Shown here: positions 40,036 to 55,000 of the stretch, one piece after another | Layout of the letters: every line of letters begins with the position of its first letter | How positions within the stretch are numbered: the first letter of the stretch is position 1 | Origin: Formicarius rufipectus | Taxonomy: Eukaryota; Chordata; Aves; Passeriformes; Formicariidae | Length of the DNA stretch: 64,000 nucleotides | Reading direction: 5' to 3' | Assembly (NCBI GenBank): GCA_013399695.1 | Contig: VXAU01000691.1 | Location: 2,014,992-2,078,991, forward strand | Notes under the pieces: model-generated | What the model saw: the letters and a program-made list of their open reading frames with translations, nothing else | Told to the model about the DNA's origin: nothing | Database searches by the model: none | Position numbers and translations under genes: made by a program

Positions 40036-43000
40036 CTAAAAGTGAAAAGAAAAAAGGAGGAAACAATTTTAGAAGTCTCCTATGGATAGGACTAGAAGAA
40101 ATTGATTTCAGGTTAATAGAAACACAATTTTTTTTACTCACACTTACGTACTGCTAAAAAATTAGATGTACTGAGGGCTCTAAAAAAACACAGCTTGGGC
40201 TTTTGGGTGAAATTCAGCAGCTGCTGAGAATTACATGAGTGTAGGGTATTGGTGTTGCTCTTAACATGTGTAAAACAACTTTATGGTCCCTGTTCCAAAA
40301 CCAAGGACTGTGTGGTTACAAAAGGATCTTGACAGTTTTAGGTATTTCCTCGTCGTGTCAGTAGTGATGGTCACAAATATGAGAGTTTGAAAGTGCCTCC
40401 AGAAGAGACCATTGCTGGCAAACACACGCTGGCTTTATAAAGGGAAAATTTCAGCACTTAAAGCCCAAAATTATTTGTGCAAGGTGATCCACCAACCCCT
40501 CCCTACTCTCTCTGAAAAATGTAATCCACTTGTTTCCCAGACAGTCAATGACATTTTATTCCAGTCCAACCCATGCAGCGTTGTTTTTTTTCTTCACGAA
40601 ACCAGCGAGAATTTTGCAACGAGCCTTTTGCCTTCCATTTGGGCAGAACTCTCTCTCACTGCATGAAGAATTCCCCTCGTTCCCTGAGTGGTTCTTGGCC
40701 TTACCTCTGTCCACTCGTTGTTCTGGGCATCATAGGACTCCACGGTGTCCAGGTACGTGTGTCCATCGTAGCCGCCCACGGCGTACAGCCTGTCCCCCAG
40801 CGGGCAGATCCCCACCGCGTCCCGGGGCACGCTCAGCGGGGCCACGGTGGTCCAGGCGTCTGTCTTAGGGTCATACCTAGGGAGTTTGGGCATCAAAGTT
40901 AGAAAAGCACACGGGAAAAAACGCCTTTCAGTCTGAAATTACTGGTATTTATTTACTCCTGCATCCCAATGCGGTTTGTATCAGGAACGGGACTGCTTCT
41001 GAGAGTCGGGGTTGAATTCAGCCACTAGAGGGGTCTTGGAGCACGTGGAAAGTGCCCGTGTTTTCGCTTTCTGCTTACAGACTCTCTGTTTCGATAACAT
41101 TGTTATAAATGACCACCCGGAATGACCGAGTCACTCAACAAAAGGGTAGTTTTAAATGTATAGGTAATGAAAATTACAGAGTAACCGGCGCTGGGTGCCC
41201 GCAGGGTCACCGCTCTGTCAGCAGCACCTCGTGAGAGCTCGCAGGCTCTGCTTATAGACAGTCAAAACATACATATTCTTTATTTCTTGTTTAATGATTG
41301 CCCTTTCAAAACCTTTTGGTAATTTTGGGTCAGGAAGGATTATGATATTCTTAGCTTAAAATTTTACTGGAGACACTCCATTGTTTAAGTTCTATCTCTT
41401 TCGCCTGGGGATAATTCCCTCCTTATCTTGGTCTGTCACTCAATTGTGTTGAGGTACCCGGCCTAATCTTCATTTACATTGTATCTATTTTGTATCCAAA
41501 GGCTGCTTAGTCATTAACTTCGGCTTTCTTCTTTTACCCCCTTTTTGTATGTTCAACTAAGTTCATTGTCTTGCTTTTAGTTGCTAAATCTTTACAGCAT
41601 ATTCTGCAACGCCCAGATGTGCAATATTCAATGCTTTCAGAATCCCACTGAATAATTTGGCAAGCCATACAGTATACTTTGTTATAATTTTGACACGAAT
41701 TAAGCCTATATTTCTCACAACATGAAGCCATCAATACATTTCAAACATAAATGGCACCTGAAGGAAGGATAACAAGGCCACCGGTTGAGTCAGCGAAGGT
41801 AATATCAATATATTCCTTTCCCTCCCTCCGTAAAGCTTTTGGCTTTCTCTTTCCTGTCAGAACTAATGTTTTCAGAAAATTTCACTGTAAAAGAAGGAAA
41901 GCATCTCTTGTAGTGGATCTAAGCTTATCACACAAAATGCATGGCAGCATCTTAAATCAATGTGGGTTTCATTTCTGATCTACTCAGTCAGCTTCCAATA
42001 TGAACTGAAGAGAATTCCAGGGTAGTTCCTGTTTTACACCACCCGACTGAGAACAGAATCCACTGTTATTCATGCCAGAGGGTTGGAAGCTCTCTCAGTT
42101 TTCCCTTTTTGTCCCAAACGACACAGGAGTGTCAATGGAGAGCCCATTGAAGAGCCAGAGTTGTCCCCACAAATCCTGTCCCCATCTCAGCCAGGGCTCA
42201 GGTGTTCTCTTGCCCCCCTGCACTGGGCCATGTTCCTCCACATTGACAAAGCAACATTTGACCCACAATGCTTCTCCTTCTAAAAAGAAATGCCTGAAAT
42301 TTGCATTTTCTTGAGAACTCTTCTCATCAGAAAATACCTGTGTAGTGGGTATTCCCTGTTTCAATAGGTGATATTTATTATATTTTAAAACGTAGAGTCA
42401 ATATCAGCCAAATTATTGGAGGAAGACACAACTGAAAAGTATTTGCCTCCTACAATACACAGCACAAATAGCCTAAATGGGGTTTTTAGGCTGGTTTTGG
42501 CACTTTGTGTTGAGAAATAGAAAGGTCACATGTTGAATTTGTCTTACTACTTAAACTGCCTTTACCTGACCCTTGGTGAGCTCAAGCAGAAGGGGGAGTT
42601 GAGGGAAGGGAGTTGAGTTGCTTCTGTGCTTTAATTCTTTTTGTTCTCACAAGAGTATTAAAAGTCAATTATTCTGCTCAAAATATCATTAAAAAAAAAA
42701 AAGCAGGATATGTTTTGCACACAAAACATTCCAACTGTGAGGAGATTTTATTGTATATTTCCTTCCTGGAATGCAAAAGAAAAAAAAAAGGCACAAACAT
42801 TCCTTACCTTTCCACACAGTCGGAAAGTCGGGAGCAGTGGTTGGAAGCGGGTGCGTCGTGACCTCCCACGGCGTATAAGAAGCCATTGTAGGTTGCCACC
42901 CCAACTCCACCCCTTCTCTTGGCCATGGGAGCACACAGACTCCACTTGTTTGTGTGTGGATCAAAGCATTCCATGGATTTGAGGCAGGAGCTCCCATCTC

Positions 43001-46000
43001 GGCCTCCAACAGCATACAGCCTGGGATAAGAACACACAAGCAGGCCAACAGCTTGAGTCTCCAGTCTCCTATTTTAACAGGAATTTTATTTGGTTAACTT
43101 CATTCAGACCACTTGAAGATTGTCATTATCCCCATTATTTGCTCTCCAACACTGTGCTCTGGAACTTTCTCTGCACAAAGGCTTTTTGCATGCTATATGG
43201 AGTCATCTGTGTTCTTCATTTGCAGTGTGAATGTTCAAGCAGTCACATACGAAAATTAAGCTTAAAAATGCATGTCAGCTTCTTTAACAGTGAGCTGTAG
43301 AAGGAATGCTACATATGCTTGAGTATAGGATTCCCTGGGAGAGCCTTACTGGGTATTTGACATCTTAGTGTCACATGAAGTGCTTTTCCTCTGCTGTTAA
43401 TTTATAAAAGAACTTCAATAATATTAATAGCTATCAAAAACCTGTGTCAGAAATATATTAAATGGGTTTTCCCCCAAGTTTTGTATTTCAGAAAATCTGC
43501 TGGATGGAAAGTACCATCCAGGTATCATCATTTCTGTTCAGCCCAAAGGCACTTAGGAACAACTGGAGGCTTAAACATCGGCTGTTGGGACAACATGTAA
43601 GAATAAATTGTGGAAATCTCCATTAAGAAATCAGGGGGGAAGGGTGGGATGATAGCTTTTTGTCAGTGAATCTCAGCATTAATTTCTTTATGGTTTCAAG
43701 CTCTCTTGGGTGCTGCTGGGCTGTGACAGGATGTAACAGCAGAGGTGTTCAGATGGCCTGGGTTTTCTGCTGCCTTTCAAAACCTGGTTATTATTTTCTG
43801 TCATGAAAAATGCAACTACTTAGAGACCTGGGGAACAGTAGACTTGCCCAGAGTAAGTCACCTAAACCACATCAGTTGAATTTTCCTTCAGAAGTGCCTG
43901 TTTTATTCCAGGGACTGAAAAAACTGCTCTGATGCCTATTTTCAGTAGAAGATTCTCAATCATTGTTGGAAGGATACAGAATTCCCAGCTCTCTCTCCTA
44001 ATGTTTGTTCAGTTGATAAAATTGAGTTTGTCTGTGCACTTTGTTCCCAGATCCACACAAAACTTGAGGCTTTGATTTGTTTTCATGCCATTAGATACTG
44101 ACTGCTCGTTTACACAGCTTTCACAGGGGGAGGAAGTGGCTGTATATACAAACAGATTGGTTGAGTTTCTTTGTTTCCTGCAATGTGTCTATAAATATGG
44201 CAGCATTTCCCATTCTCTGAGGAGAAGACCAAATAGAGCATTATTGACTGATGTTTTCAATGGTCCACTTATTGATCCAAAAGTGTTGCTCCACAGAAAT
44301 GTAACATCTTTTCTGGTGGGGTTGAATAGAAGGAAGCATGACACAACCTTAGGGAAACAGGAAAAGGAGAAGCATTCTGGCCAGTTAGACCACTGAGTGA
44401 TGGACATTTGATCTCCTGGTATGCCAGAAATTACATCACTAGACTAACAGACATGATTTAAGCCAGGCTGGAGACAGCTTGTATCAGCAGTGATTGAGAA
44501 CAGAGTCAGGCCTGGGCTGGATTTCCTCTTTGACAAAGTGGTTTCCTGAATGTTGCTGTGGAAGGGACCAGCAGGAGCTTCTGGTGGAGTTGCTGCTGAG
44601 AACGTTTCCTTTGAGGTACAGCAGAGACTTGGAGAGCCAGTTCTGCTTCTCCTGGCCTGGGGAATTAAAGGTTTGAGTGATGGCCATGTTTGAATGCAGA
44701 ACCCTGGCTTATTTGTGACAAAGCTTTGCATTTACTAATAGCCTTTTGCTGACATCTCTGTTTCTGCCCTTTATCCTCCTCTGGAATTTACAGTGATCAG
44801 GGAAGTCAGTGACAAAGGTTCAAGGTAAATGCAATGGGTCTGCCTTGTAAGTGTGTTCCCAGCCCCTGCAGCCTGTCATTGCTCAGAGTTTCCCACAGAT
44901 TTAAAGGAGGAGGAAGGCTGGCTCAAGTCAGGGGTCTTTCACAAGGCTTTTGTATTTAAGCACCAGACTGTGTTGCTGAAGAAAGAAAATAGAGTTTTGA
45001 TAGGCATTGGATTGTGAATTGTTCTTCCTTGTGCTGAAACACAGCTGCACTCAAATAGGAATTTACAACAAGGTAAAGGATTTACAACACTGTTCCGTAC
45101 AAGCTGTGCAGTAGATTCACACAGGTCTCTGTTCCTATGTAAAAGGGATTGAGTGGCTTTAGCATCTTAGGAGAATGTTTAAATGCATTAACATGTGGTT
45201 TCAGTATGTTTAAGCAATAGGTGAAGAAGGATAAGGCTTATAGAGGGCTGTTTAATCCATACCTAATTAATAAATTTGCCTTCTTTCCATTAAACACACC
45301 ATATACCTTTAATATTTTAAAATTTGTCCTTGGCTGTGATTTTCTATGACAGAAGAATGACTTCTTTTTGTGCACCCTCTTTCAAGTGGTGCTTCCTTCG
45401 ATACACTGATTTTACAGTGTAAACATAAACATAAAGGAGCTGATTCTATATTCCCCCTTAGTGATATTCTAGGTAAAACTCTGATATGCATGTAATAACG
45501 TTGTCACAGTGCTATAACTTAAAAAGCCTGTTTTCATGCCATGCTAAAACTTGACTGCCAGTTTGAAATCAATTCACCCCACGGCGGAGGAAAAGCTCTC
45601 CTTTCTTATTTCTGTGCATTGTGTTTTCTCTCTGCTTCCTTGAGGTCATGAATTACTGTAAGACTGAGAAGCAAACTCAGGAGCCTGTGTTTCCAAGGAA
45701 GGAAGCAAAATGCAGAGAGAGGTTTTCCTGTTGACATACTTGCTGTTCAGGGCTGCAACGCCGACGGTGCTCCTGGGGGTCGACATGCTGGCCACGTAAT
45801 TCCACTGCCGGGCCTGAGGGTCCCACCGTTCCACAGTGTTGAGGTAACTCCACCCATCGTGGCCACCAACAGCATACATTGGTCCTTCAAGCATTGCTAC
45901 TCCTTGGAAGGTAGAATTAGGGACAAGTTATCTCACGATTTCACTGACCAGTAGTCTATTCCCTGCATACTTTAATTCCCTCTGTGGAGATAAGCAATTG

Positions 46001-49000
46001 CAGCTGGTGTTAAACTATCTAAAAGCTGCCCTTTCGTTTGGCAGAGTAAACAAAGATAAAATACTTCCTATACAGTGTTTTCTAAATAGCCATTATCTTT
46101 TGCCAAAAGATTAGAGGAAAGCTGCTTTAGTTCTGAGGTTCTCTTGGACTTTTATCTCTTTCACTTCTGTTGACCTTGTTCTGAAACAAATTTAAGACCC
46201 TAAATGAGAAACGATGCTATTCATTTGAAGAAAGACAAAATTTGAGTCTGGCAATGAAAAATATGCCCAAACGAATGACCTGTCCTAATTCTGAGCCTGC
46301 TGAAGCTCTGTAGTCCTGCCAGCACAAAGCCTGAGTGGGTGGGTGGCTGGCTGTCCTTCCCAGCTGAAGGTCCATAACATTTTAATGCCTTCAAGGGGAG
46401 AACACTTTTGGATAAAAGCTGGCTTGTCTCTGCTGTCCTTGAGGCCCAGGAGAGTGGACCTGGCTGCCTCTGCAAAGCTCTGTGTGGACATATCCTGTGC
46501 CACAGTGCTTCTCCAAGAGAAGGGTTTTGGTGCCTCCCCTTCGGGAGCTCTGCTGCCCTGTGGTTTGCTCCCTTCCTTAGGTAAGGCAAAATGTTTGAAT
46601 CTGGCTGCTTAAAAGTCTTCTAAATCTGTCTTTAAGGCCTAAATATACATGGCCTGATTTTTTCAAAAGCTCCAACTCTCCACAGAGCCCCACTGAAGTC
46701 ATCACGGGCTGTGAGTGTAAGGGAGCTTTGCAAACCAGGCTGATGCACAGAGAGAAGCCAAACTTCGGCCACTCAGATTTACTGCTGTGACCTACTTGTG
46801 GAATAGAACTATGGCCCTGCAGTTGGCAGTTGTAAAAACCTCACTGAAAATTGTTTCATCTGTTTTGGCTTCTTTCGCTTTGCTGCCTGCTAGTATTTGG
46901 TTTTATAAATTCTGTGGACTAGCTGGTAAGAGCCCTACATGACACTTTCTCCACCAAGCAGTGGCCACAAGGGTTTACCACACAATTCTGCATCAATCTT
47001 TCTCTGTTATTCATAAAAATATTCCATGTCATTTGAACTTCCCAATCATTTCAAGCAATACCTGTTTCTGTACACTGAAGAACAGCCAGTTTTTCCATAA
47101 GAACGGTGATATATAAATCCTTCAGAGATTATCATATTCCCTCCGTTAGTCTCCTCAACTGTAAACTTGGCCTTATGTTTTATGGTTCCAGAAATAAATT
47201 CTAAATTTCCTATTCATGTTATTCCTTCACTGTGAATAATATTTAGGATTATTCTGCCATAAAGACCCATAGATACTAAGCTGTGGCAGAGCTCTGTGAA
47301 ACTTCTTGTAATTGCAACATTAAAACTGCTGGAGTTGTACTTATTTCCATCCTCAATGATTTCCTCAGTGTGGGTAATGCCCTAATCTGAATTACAGAGA
47401 CCTGTGGGCTTACCTCAAGTCGTAATTTAAAAAATAATGAAAATCAGATTGTTACTGTATTGTAGATCTATCAATTATTGTAGATCTTGACAATTAAATC
47501 CTGTGAAGAGTGGATTGTTTTCATTATTGCTTGTCTTTTGGAACTTCCTACAAGCAAAATCAACTCTGCCAGTTAGGTGAGTCTTAATAAATATCACTGT
47601 CATAAAATTATGACTGTAGGAAGCTCTGTCCTTGACAAATGTCTTCTACAAGTATTTCTGCATGTTACTAAAGGCTTTAAAAACTTCTATCAGCAATGTT
47701 TGTGTCAACCAAAATTCATTTGTGAGCGCTGTAAGGTGTCTGCAAAGAGCCCCTCTTACCCAGGCCGTGTCTGTGTGTGGACATGGGAGGCATTATAGTC
47801 CAAGCTTTGGTGACAGGGTTGAAACACTCCACAATGTTGGAAGTTTTCAGCCCATCCCTTCCCCCCACAATGTAGAGCTTGTTGTCAATCACTGCCACTC
47901 CAAACTGCAGTCGTCTGCCGTTCATGGTGCCAATTTGTATCCAGCTGTTGGTCCTCAGGTCATATTTCTCAATTGTAGTGGTACCTGTTAAAAACAGAGT
48001 ATCCTGGGGCAGCCACGAAGGGAGCTGTTCCCAGCAGTCAGTAGTTGGTGCAATGAAAATCGTGGTTAAAGTCTAAAATATTGCAATTCTGCATGTGGAA
48101 TTTTACTGTCAGTCTGTGAGAACTTCATTTCTCATGTGAAGCTCATGAGGAGGCTGCATTAATTGTGTGCATGTTTGGTTGGCAAATCTATGAGAGTGTG
48201 CTGGGGGCAAGAAGATGGAGAATTAAATTATGGCAATTTTTGTACCACTGAACAGTTCAGAGGTGAGGTAAACCTGTTTTTCATTTTAATACAATGAGGA
48301 TAGGGATTTTGCAATTTGGTTTGGGTTTTTTTTTTATACTTCTTATGAACCTAGTGACTCACAACAATCTACTCTTTAACCACACTTGTACCTAAACCAT
48401 TATGAAATTAGGATTAGGTATTAGGAAACATTCTTTACTGGGAGGGTGGCGAGGCACTGGAATGGGTGAGCCAGGGAAGTTGTGTGTTGCCCATCCCTCA
48501 GGGTGTCCAAGGCCAGGTTGGATGGGACCCTGGTCTAGTGGAAGGTGTTCCTGCCCATGGCAGGGGGTTGGAACTGGAGGATCTTCAAGGTCCCTTTCAA
48601 CCCAAACTGTTCTGTGGTTCTGTGATATCCAAAGCAGCAAACCATGGCTGTGTCTGTCTGAGGGACTGGACATGCACCTTCGGTAATATTTTGGACATTT
48701 CCGCTTTCCTGAAGGAGTGAGGCAGCAGACTGAGCTGTGTGTGAGCACACATCTGGCTCCCCCAGGTGCCTTCCCTTTGCACCAGCCCTGAAACAGCTCC
48801 TTTCTGCTGTAAAGGAGAAGCCGTATTTTCCATTTTTTCAGGTCACTGAACTTCTAGTAACATTTGCACTGAAACTCTTCACAAGGCACCAGCTCCCTGC
48901 CATTCAGAACTGACACTTTTCCACACTCTGGCTCCCATCATCACTCAGCAGCTCCAATGGCTCCTCTGAGAGCTGATACAGCCCACTGGGGAGATGGCTG

Positions 49001-52000
49001 AGAGCCAAGGCAATTGTAGTTCCACATCCAGTGCTCCCTGGAGCTCAAATTCAGCTCAACCAAAGGCATCCAGATGAGGAAAATAGAGCTGATTTCCTGT
49101 TCCTTGACTGGGGATTTGAGACTAGAGAAGTAGTATTTGGAAGATAACAATAGAAAGTTAGTGGCTAAGAAATTATTCACAACAGCAAAACAACCATGCA
49201 ATAAAGCTGAAACAGGAGGTAGTGTTTGGTTTAGAGATCTGCTAGAGATCACCTGCTGTACTCCAGAAATATCTGACATCTCGAGATATCTTTTCTCTCT
49301 TATACCTGCTTGTCCACATGCATAGACTGGAAAAGAAACTACGAGTTCCATCTGCAATAAAAGAAAGAAGTTCTACTTTTCCCCCTTTCCTGTCATCTTG
49401 TATTCTGAGCAGCTGGATTTCTTTGGCTGCTCTTTCCATCTTGTTAGTCTGTTTGCTCCTCTTCGCTTTGATGCCTTCTCATTTATTCTATGCTAATGTG
49501 TGAGTGCCCCAAAGTTCTCCACTTCAAAGGAAATGTCTCTCACACTCAGTAAAAAACAGGAGAAAGGCAGTAAGGTAGAAGTGTGTTCAGAGATACCCTG
49601 TGGGCTGTAATTTTTACAGAGACTGGAAGATTGGAAAGTTTCAAAACTTAATGTTGTTCAGGCACATTCGCGTTTTTCAAACTTCCAGCCCCAAAGTAGC
49701 TCTTTGATCTTCTTTTGATCATTTGAATTTGAGATTTGACTTCACATGCCACCTGAGATAAGCACAAAGCCTGGCACTGCCTGAGACACCAAACCTGGTG
49801 CCTGCCTTTATCACAGACAGCGTGTTATTGCCAGAGGTGGAAGATCCTCCTCCTCAGAGCTGTTCTTCTAGTGCATCCCGGGCTCTTTTTGCTGCTGTTT
49901 CCTTTATCTTACAATCCAGGGCAGGCTCAGAGAGTGAGTCAGACCTGTAGAGGACAGCAGGGAGGAGAGGAAGGACTGTTCTTCTTACCCATCAAAAGGC
50001 AGAAGTTCAAACAACTGGCTTTATTCCAAGGAAAGAAGTAAAAGAGGCACCAACAGGAAGTGCGATGTTGACTGAAATAGCCCTTTCTTCACTAAGAAAA
50101 GCCTGTTAGAAAATGTTAGTCTTCTTTAGACAGAAGTTAGCTCAGAGACTACCTTGAATTCGTGACTGTTTTATTCATAAACACTCAGTATCGCTAATGA
50201 ATCTCCACTAATTGCTACAGTTAATTTCATTTTGCTAAATTGTCCTAGGAATTAATGTTTTTCCGCTGTTCTGGTTATGAATGTTTCTTTCACACCTTAT
50301 TTGATTGCAGACAGATAGTGGGGCAGCTCTGCAGGATCTCATATGGGGAAAACCAGTCGTCAGCAGCTTTTTGCAAACCATGAAATGGATTAACTTCTTC
50401 ATGATTCTATTAAAAGTGAACTCACACAGCTAAAAGTAATATTGTTCAGCAAGTTGCAAGACTTTAAACTAATTACAGTTGTCTGGCTCCAAGCTGTGGG
50501 TTTGAAGTTAAGGTTGCTGTAGAGAATGATTTAATATTCTGCCTTCTAAAGAGAATAGTGCAATGTGTAAAGCTGTAACCTGATAGCTGTTGTGAAAATC
50601 AAATCATAAAAACAGGAATACATTTATAATATTTAACTTTCCACTACAAACTTGAAAAAGCCTCTGTGTGTGAAGTCCTGAAAAAAGCTGCAAATGTTGT
50701 TGAACTCATGAAAAATACAAGTCTTTTCATCATAAATAAGGATTGATAAGTATTAGCTAAGAATTCTCTGTAGTTCAGTAATCCTTTCTGGTTTTATTTT
50801 TCTTCTTCCAGCCTTTTAACTTTGTCAGAAAATAGACCACAGGGTCTAACACCATGTTCATCTTGAAAGATTAAATTTTCCTTAGAATTCATAAAGTCAA
50901 CTGTATGCCCAAATTCTTACAAACCTATATTTTAAAATCACCATCTGAATTAGACTTCTTTAGTCTGCACTTCAAGATATGTGTATCACTTACAACCCTG
51001 CGATTCTTGCAAGGAGAGAGAACTTCTACCACTGTTTCATGTTTTGCTTTTTCCTCCCTAAATTGCTTTTTTCCTGAGAGAACTATTTAAACAATGGTCA
51101 TATATTCTCTGAGGACAATTAAAGAAACCCCTGAGCTTACCTTTAGTGGCATCCATACCTCCCACAGCATAGAGTGCCCCCACTGTAGACTTCCTCGGCT
51201 TGGTGCGAGGGCTCTGCATCATGGACCGTCTCTCTGGCAGCAGGTGGTACTTCATGGCCTCCATCAGGAGTTTCTGACACTCCAGGTCATCTGCAAACAT
51301 TGGACTGTTCTCCAGATCTGCCAGTAACTGAGGGATGAAAAGTGAGGATCTTGATATGTAGCTAAATCTTTAACATTGCACGTGCTGTAGTAATTAAGGT
51401 ATCGGTAGCTTGAAACGCTCAGTTTAAGTTCACCACTTGAGCTGTGCTGGAAACTCTGCTTTAATGCAAGCACAGCTATATAAAGGTGAGGGGAGGGAAG
51501 TCCTTGAGGATGATGCCATTGGTTAATTTTTTCCAACATCTTTCTTCTAACTTTTGAAAAGGGTTAAAATGGCAAATGTAGTACTGCACCCTCTGAATAC
51601 AAAACTTTTTTTGATGTAAGCAAATATAGAGTACTGGACATCTCTGTGAATATTAGAAGATACTAAATGTGTTTAAAATTAAGGTTGTGTATTGCTTTTA
51701 TACTTTATCCAAAGTAGAATCCTTGCAGCTTCAGTCCAACCATTTGTTCTTTCTCCAGTCATGGAGATTCATAAAGTAGCTGCAGTGACCTGACAGTCTT
51801 GATATTCCTGCAGGTGTTTCTGATGACCTATAAAAACTTTCCTATGACACAGATACTTCCATGTCACCTTTTTATAAATAGTATCTCTTGAATTTTATTG
51901 ATCAAATGTCTCTGTCAGTGTTAAGGGACAAGTAATGTCAGACTAGTCAGCAATAACTTAGGCCCTTTTGTATTGGTACTTTTCTTGGCAATAAAAAAAG

Positions 52001-55000
52001 TAAGCACTGGGTCTTATCTGTCCTGCAGTTTGGTAAATCTAAATAGTTCTCTTTGCACATATCTAAATTACTGTGTTGCAAGAGGGAAACTATCGCCATT
52101 GGTACCCAACCAAGAAAAGCTGTGCTTTTGGAACACGCTGACCTCTTTTAGAGGTAATTCCCAGCCGAGTAATCACACTGGCATTGTGGGATCTGTGTTT
52201 AAAGGGAAGAGATTAAAAAAAGCACCCCACCCAGACAGTGCAGCCCTCGCTGTTGCTACCTGGGGTGGCAGCAGGGGCAGCCTGATGTAGGCCAGCAGCA
52301 TGGCCAGGTCCTGCTGGCGGCTCTGCGGGTCGTGCCGCACCCACAGCATCAGCGCCTGGAAAATCGCCTCCTCGTCCGGCACGTTGATGTCGTCGCTGGA
52401 CAAGAGCTTGGCGATTTCATTAGCTGGGAGCAAAAGAAATTCCTGGTTTTTTATTACTTCTATGAAGTGCTCCTAAAAACAGAAGGAGATTTCAGTGCAC
52501 TGATGGTTTGCACACAGAGAAATAGCTTTTTTTTTCTTAGATAAGGTAGGCTTTGCATATATTCCACTCCTGTGACTTTCCCCGGGATTGGGAAATAAAA
52601 TACATAAATGTCCTTCTACCACTTAAGCGAGATTTTGGTTGCTTTTTGCTGCCTTATTCTTGCAGAACTGAAGAATAATGTTCATCCTCACTCTGCCATG
52701 CTACACTTGTGTTTGTCAGGCTTCTTGTCAGTGTGTCCTGGTTTAGGGATTTGCCACTGGCAGTTTTGTCCATCAATATGATCTTAACACTGCAGCTTTT
52801 GAACATATAATGTGTATTTTAAGAACGAAAGCCAAGAGGGATTTCAAATAACTGTGGGCCCTCTGTTACAGATTCAAAGGGTTTGAGCCAATTACAGTGA
52901 AACCTTTCAGTCCTTTGGCTGTGCCAGCTGTTGACTCTGTGATCTGCTCTTAGTGGCAGAAATACAGCAAAGGAAACTCAACTTACTGTTCTAAGAGTAT
53001 TATTTGGGCAATACAGAGTTGAAAAAGTCCAACAAAGAGGTCTCAAGTCTTTAAGGTATTTAAGTTGCTATGATAAAACTCACCAGCTCCAGAAATAGCC
53101 ATATATATTAAATCCCCAAAGTCTTTCAAAGAATTATTTTTCATAAAAATAGAATATTGTCCAGTTGAGTTACAGCAATATTAGAGTTGACATTATCATG
53201 TATTAAGTATGCTTGCTTATCTAATTCCAAAGGAAAAAAGAAATTGCATGAGGAGAGGTAGAGGTTTAGGTTACTTACAAAGAAATGCATGTAGGAATCC
53301 ATGTCTGCATTTGACATATAATTTCTATTTCTGTACCTGGAATTAATATTTCTTCTTTGGGAACCAGATTGATTTAGGGCAGGTGTAGAAATTTTAGTAA
53401 TTGGTATTGTATTGTTTGTTTTCAGTAGTTTCTTTGCTTTCTGTATCTCTTCCAGCATACCAAGGATGTAAATACTGAAGTGATTAAAGGAGATGTCAAC
53501 TTTGCTCTGTTATGCACATCCTGCTTTAATATTTTGTGACAGTCAGAGAATAGGGACAGGAAGGCCAGTCCACTCTTAGTTACAAATATAGCACAAGATG
53601 TTTACCAGAACCAGCTCTATCTGCACGAGAAGAGCCCAGGCAGGAAATTGTTAATACTTTGCATCAGTGGCCAAGGGGATTGAAGGGGAAGGTCTCCATT
53701 GTGTCTGGTTTTGTTGAATGGATCTGGTGTTTATAGCTCCTCCTCCTCTGAAAATGTATCAGTCTCTATATTTACAGTACAACTTTCCCCTAAGGTACAC
53801 ATTTTCAAGTGGCTGAGGTTGGCATGAGACAAAACAGAATGTTTTATTTATCCTCCTGCGCAACACTTGGGTGTTTGTGCATTGTTATGATCCCTTATCC
53901 TCCCAAGGTTTTTGTAATTTCACTTTGAGGGTTTGAAAGAGAACTTTCTTTACATTTCCTTCAGAGGTGAAATTTTCCTCTTCTGTCTCTAAGCTGGCAG
54001 TAAACTTGGTGGGTGGGTTTATGGCACACAAGGTCCTGTTTCATGGCACCATTCTTGGTCTGTGTTGCATGAAAGGTACAAGAGGTGGTTCTAGAGGTGG
54101 TAGAAGTTGTTTTCAGGAAGAAATAGTATAAAGCTTATGCACAGTGCTGTTGATTGGCATAGATTCACCCTGATCCTTCAGATTAGACAGTCCTTAAAGA
54201 CCCACCTGTCCTTTCTGTGACACACGTTTTCAAAGAATAACTCCCGGGAAAAACTGGGGGATTTAAGTGATTAAAAAAACATGAACAAAAAAGGCTCTCT
54301 TATTGTCATAAAATTCTAAGTCCAACCCTATGATTCTATTTCAGTTTTGCAGAAACCTGAACCATCAATTTTAAGTGCTCACAGCTGACACTCGTGCTGG
54401 GGCTGCCGGGAGAAAAGAGGCAACAGTTGAGGGGGGAAGCTCCTCGTTTTGGCTGTGGAGCAGCAAGGGCAGCACTATTCTATACAGGCTGAGCGAATCT
54501 CTGTCTTAAATGCCCCTTTTCAAACTTTAAAATATAAAAAACATGTAGATTGCTGCTAAACAAACCATTCATTACTAAGACAGGGAGGAGCACAACCAGT
54601 GCCCTCAATCCCCACGTGCCTCTCTCACTTATTCCAGCATGTGGACGTGTCCAATCTCTTGCTGGAGTGCTCACTGCATTAGGAAACCTCTAAACTGCTT
54701 CTGACATACTCCAGTAATATTTCAAGCATAAAGCTGCCATGTGTCTCCTAACAAGTAGTTCTTTTTATATCCATTTAGCTGTAGCAGTTGCTATTCTTTT
54801 TGTGTTTAAAGCTGTGATAGCACATCTTGTTGCCCTGAATATTTATCCCTCGATTTGGTTTCACAGCAAGTTATCTCGTTTCTCTGTTTCCCACGCTCTG
54901 AATATTCATTTCTTGCTTTGAGCCAGAGGAGGATTATGTTCCAGTCAAGGATGTGCTGCTTTTCAGCATTCCAAATCTTTCCAATACGTTCTTTCTCTTG

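Noticed and set aside
40530..40902. Plus-strand open frames across 40530-40902
   Set aside because: They are antisense shadows of GC-rich KLHL4 exon 10.
47716..47760. Continuation of the exon 7 frame beyond HRHGLG
   Set aside because: A GTAAGA donor follows the Gly codon's first base, and the next residues do not match the family, while exon 8 continues the family sequence in phase.
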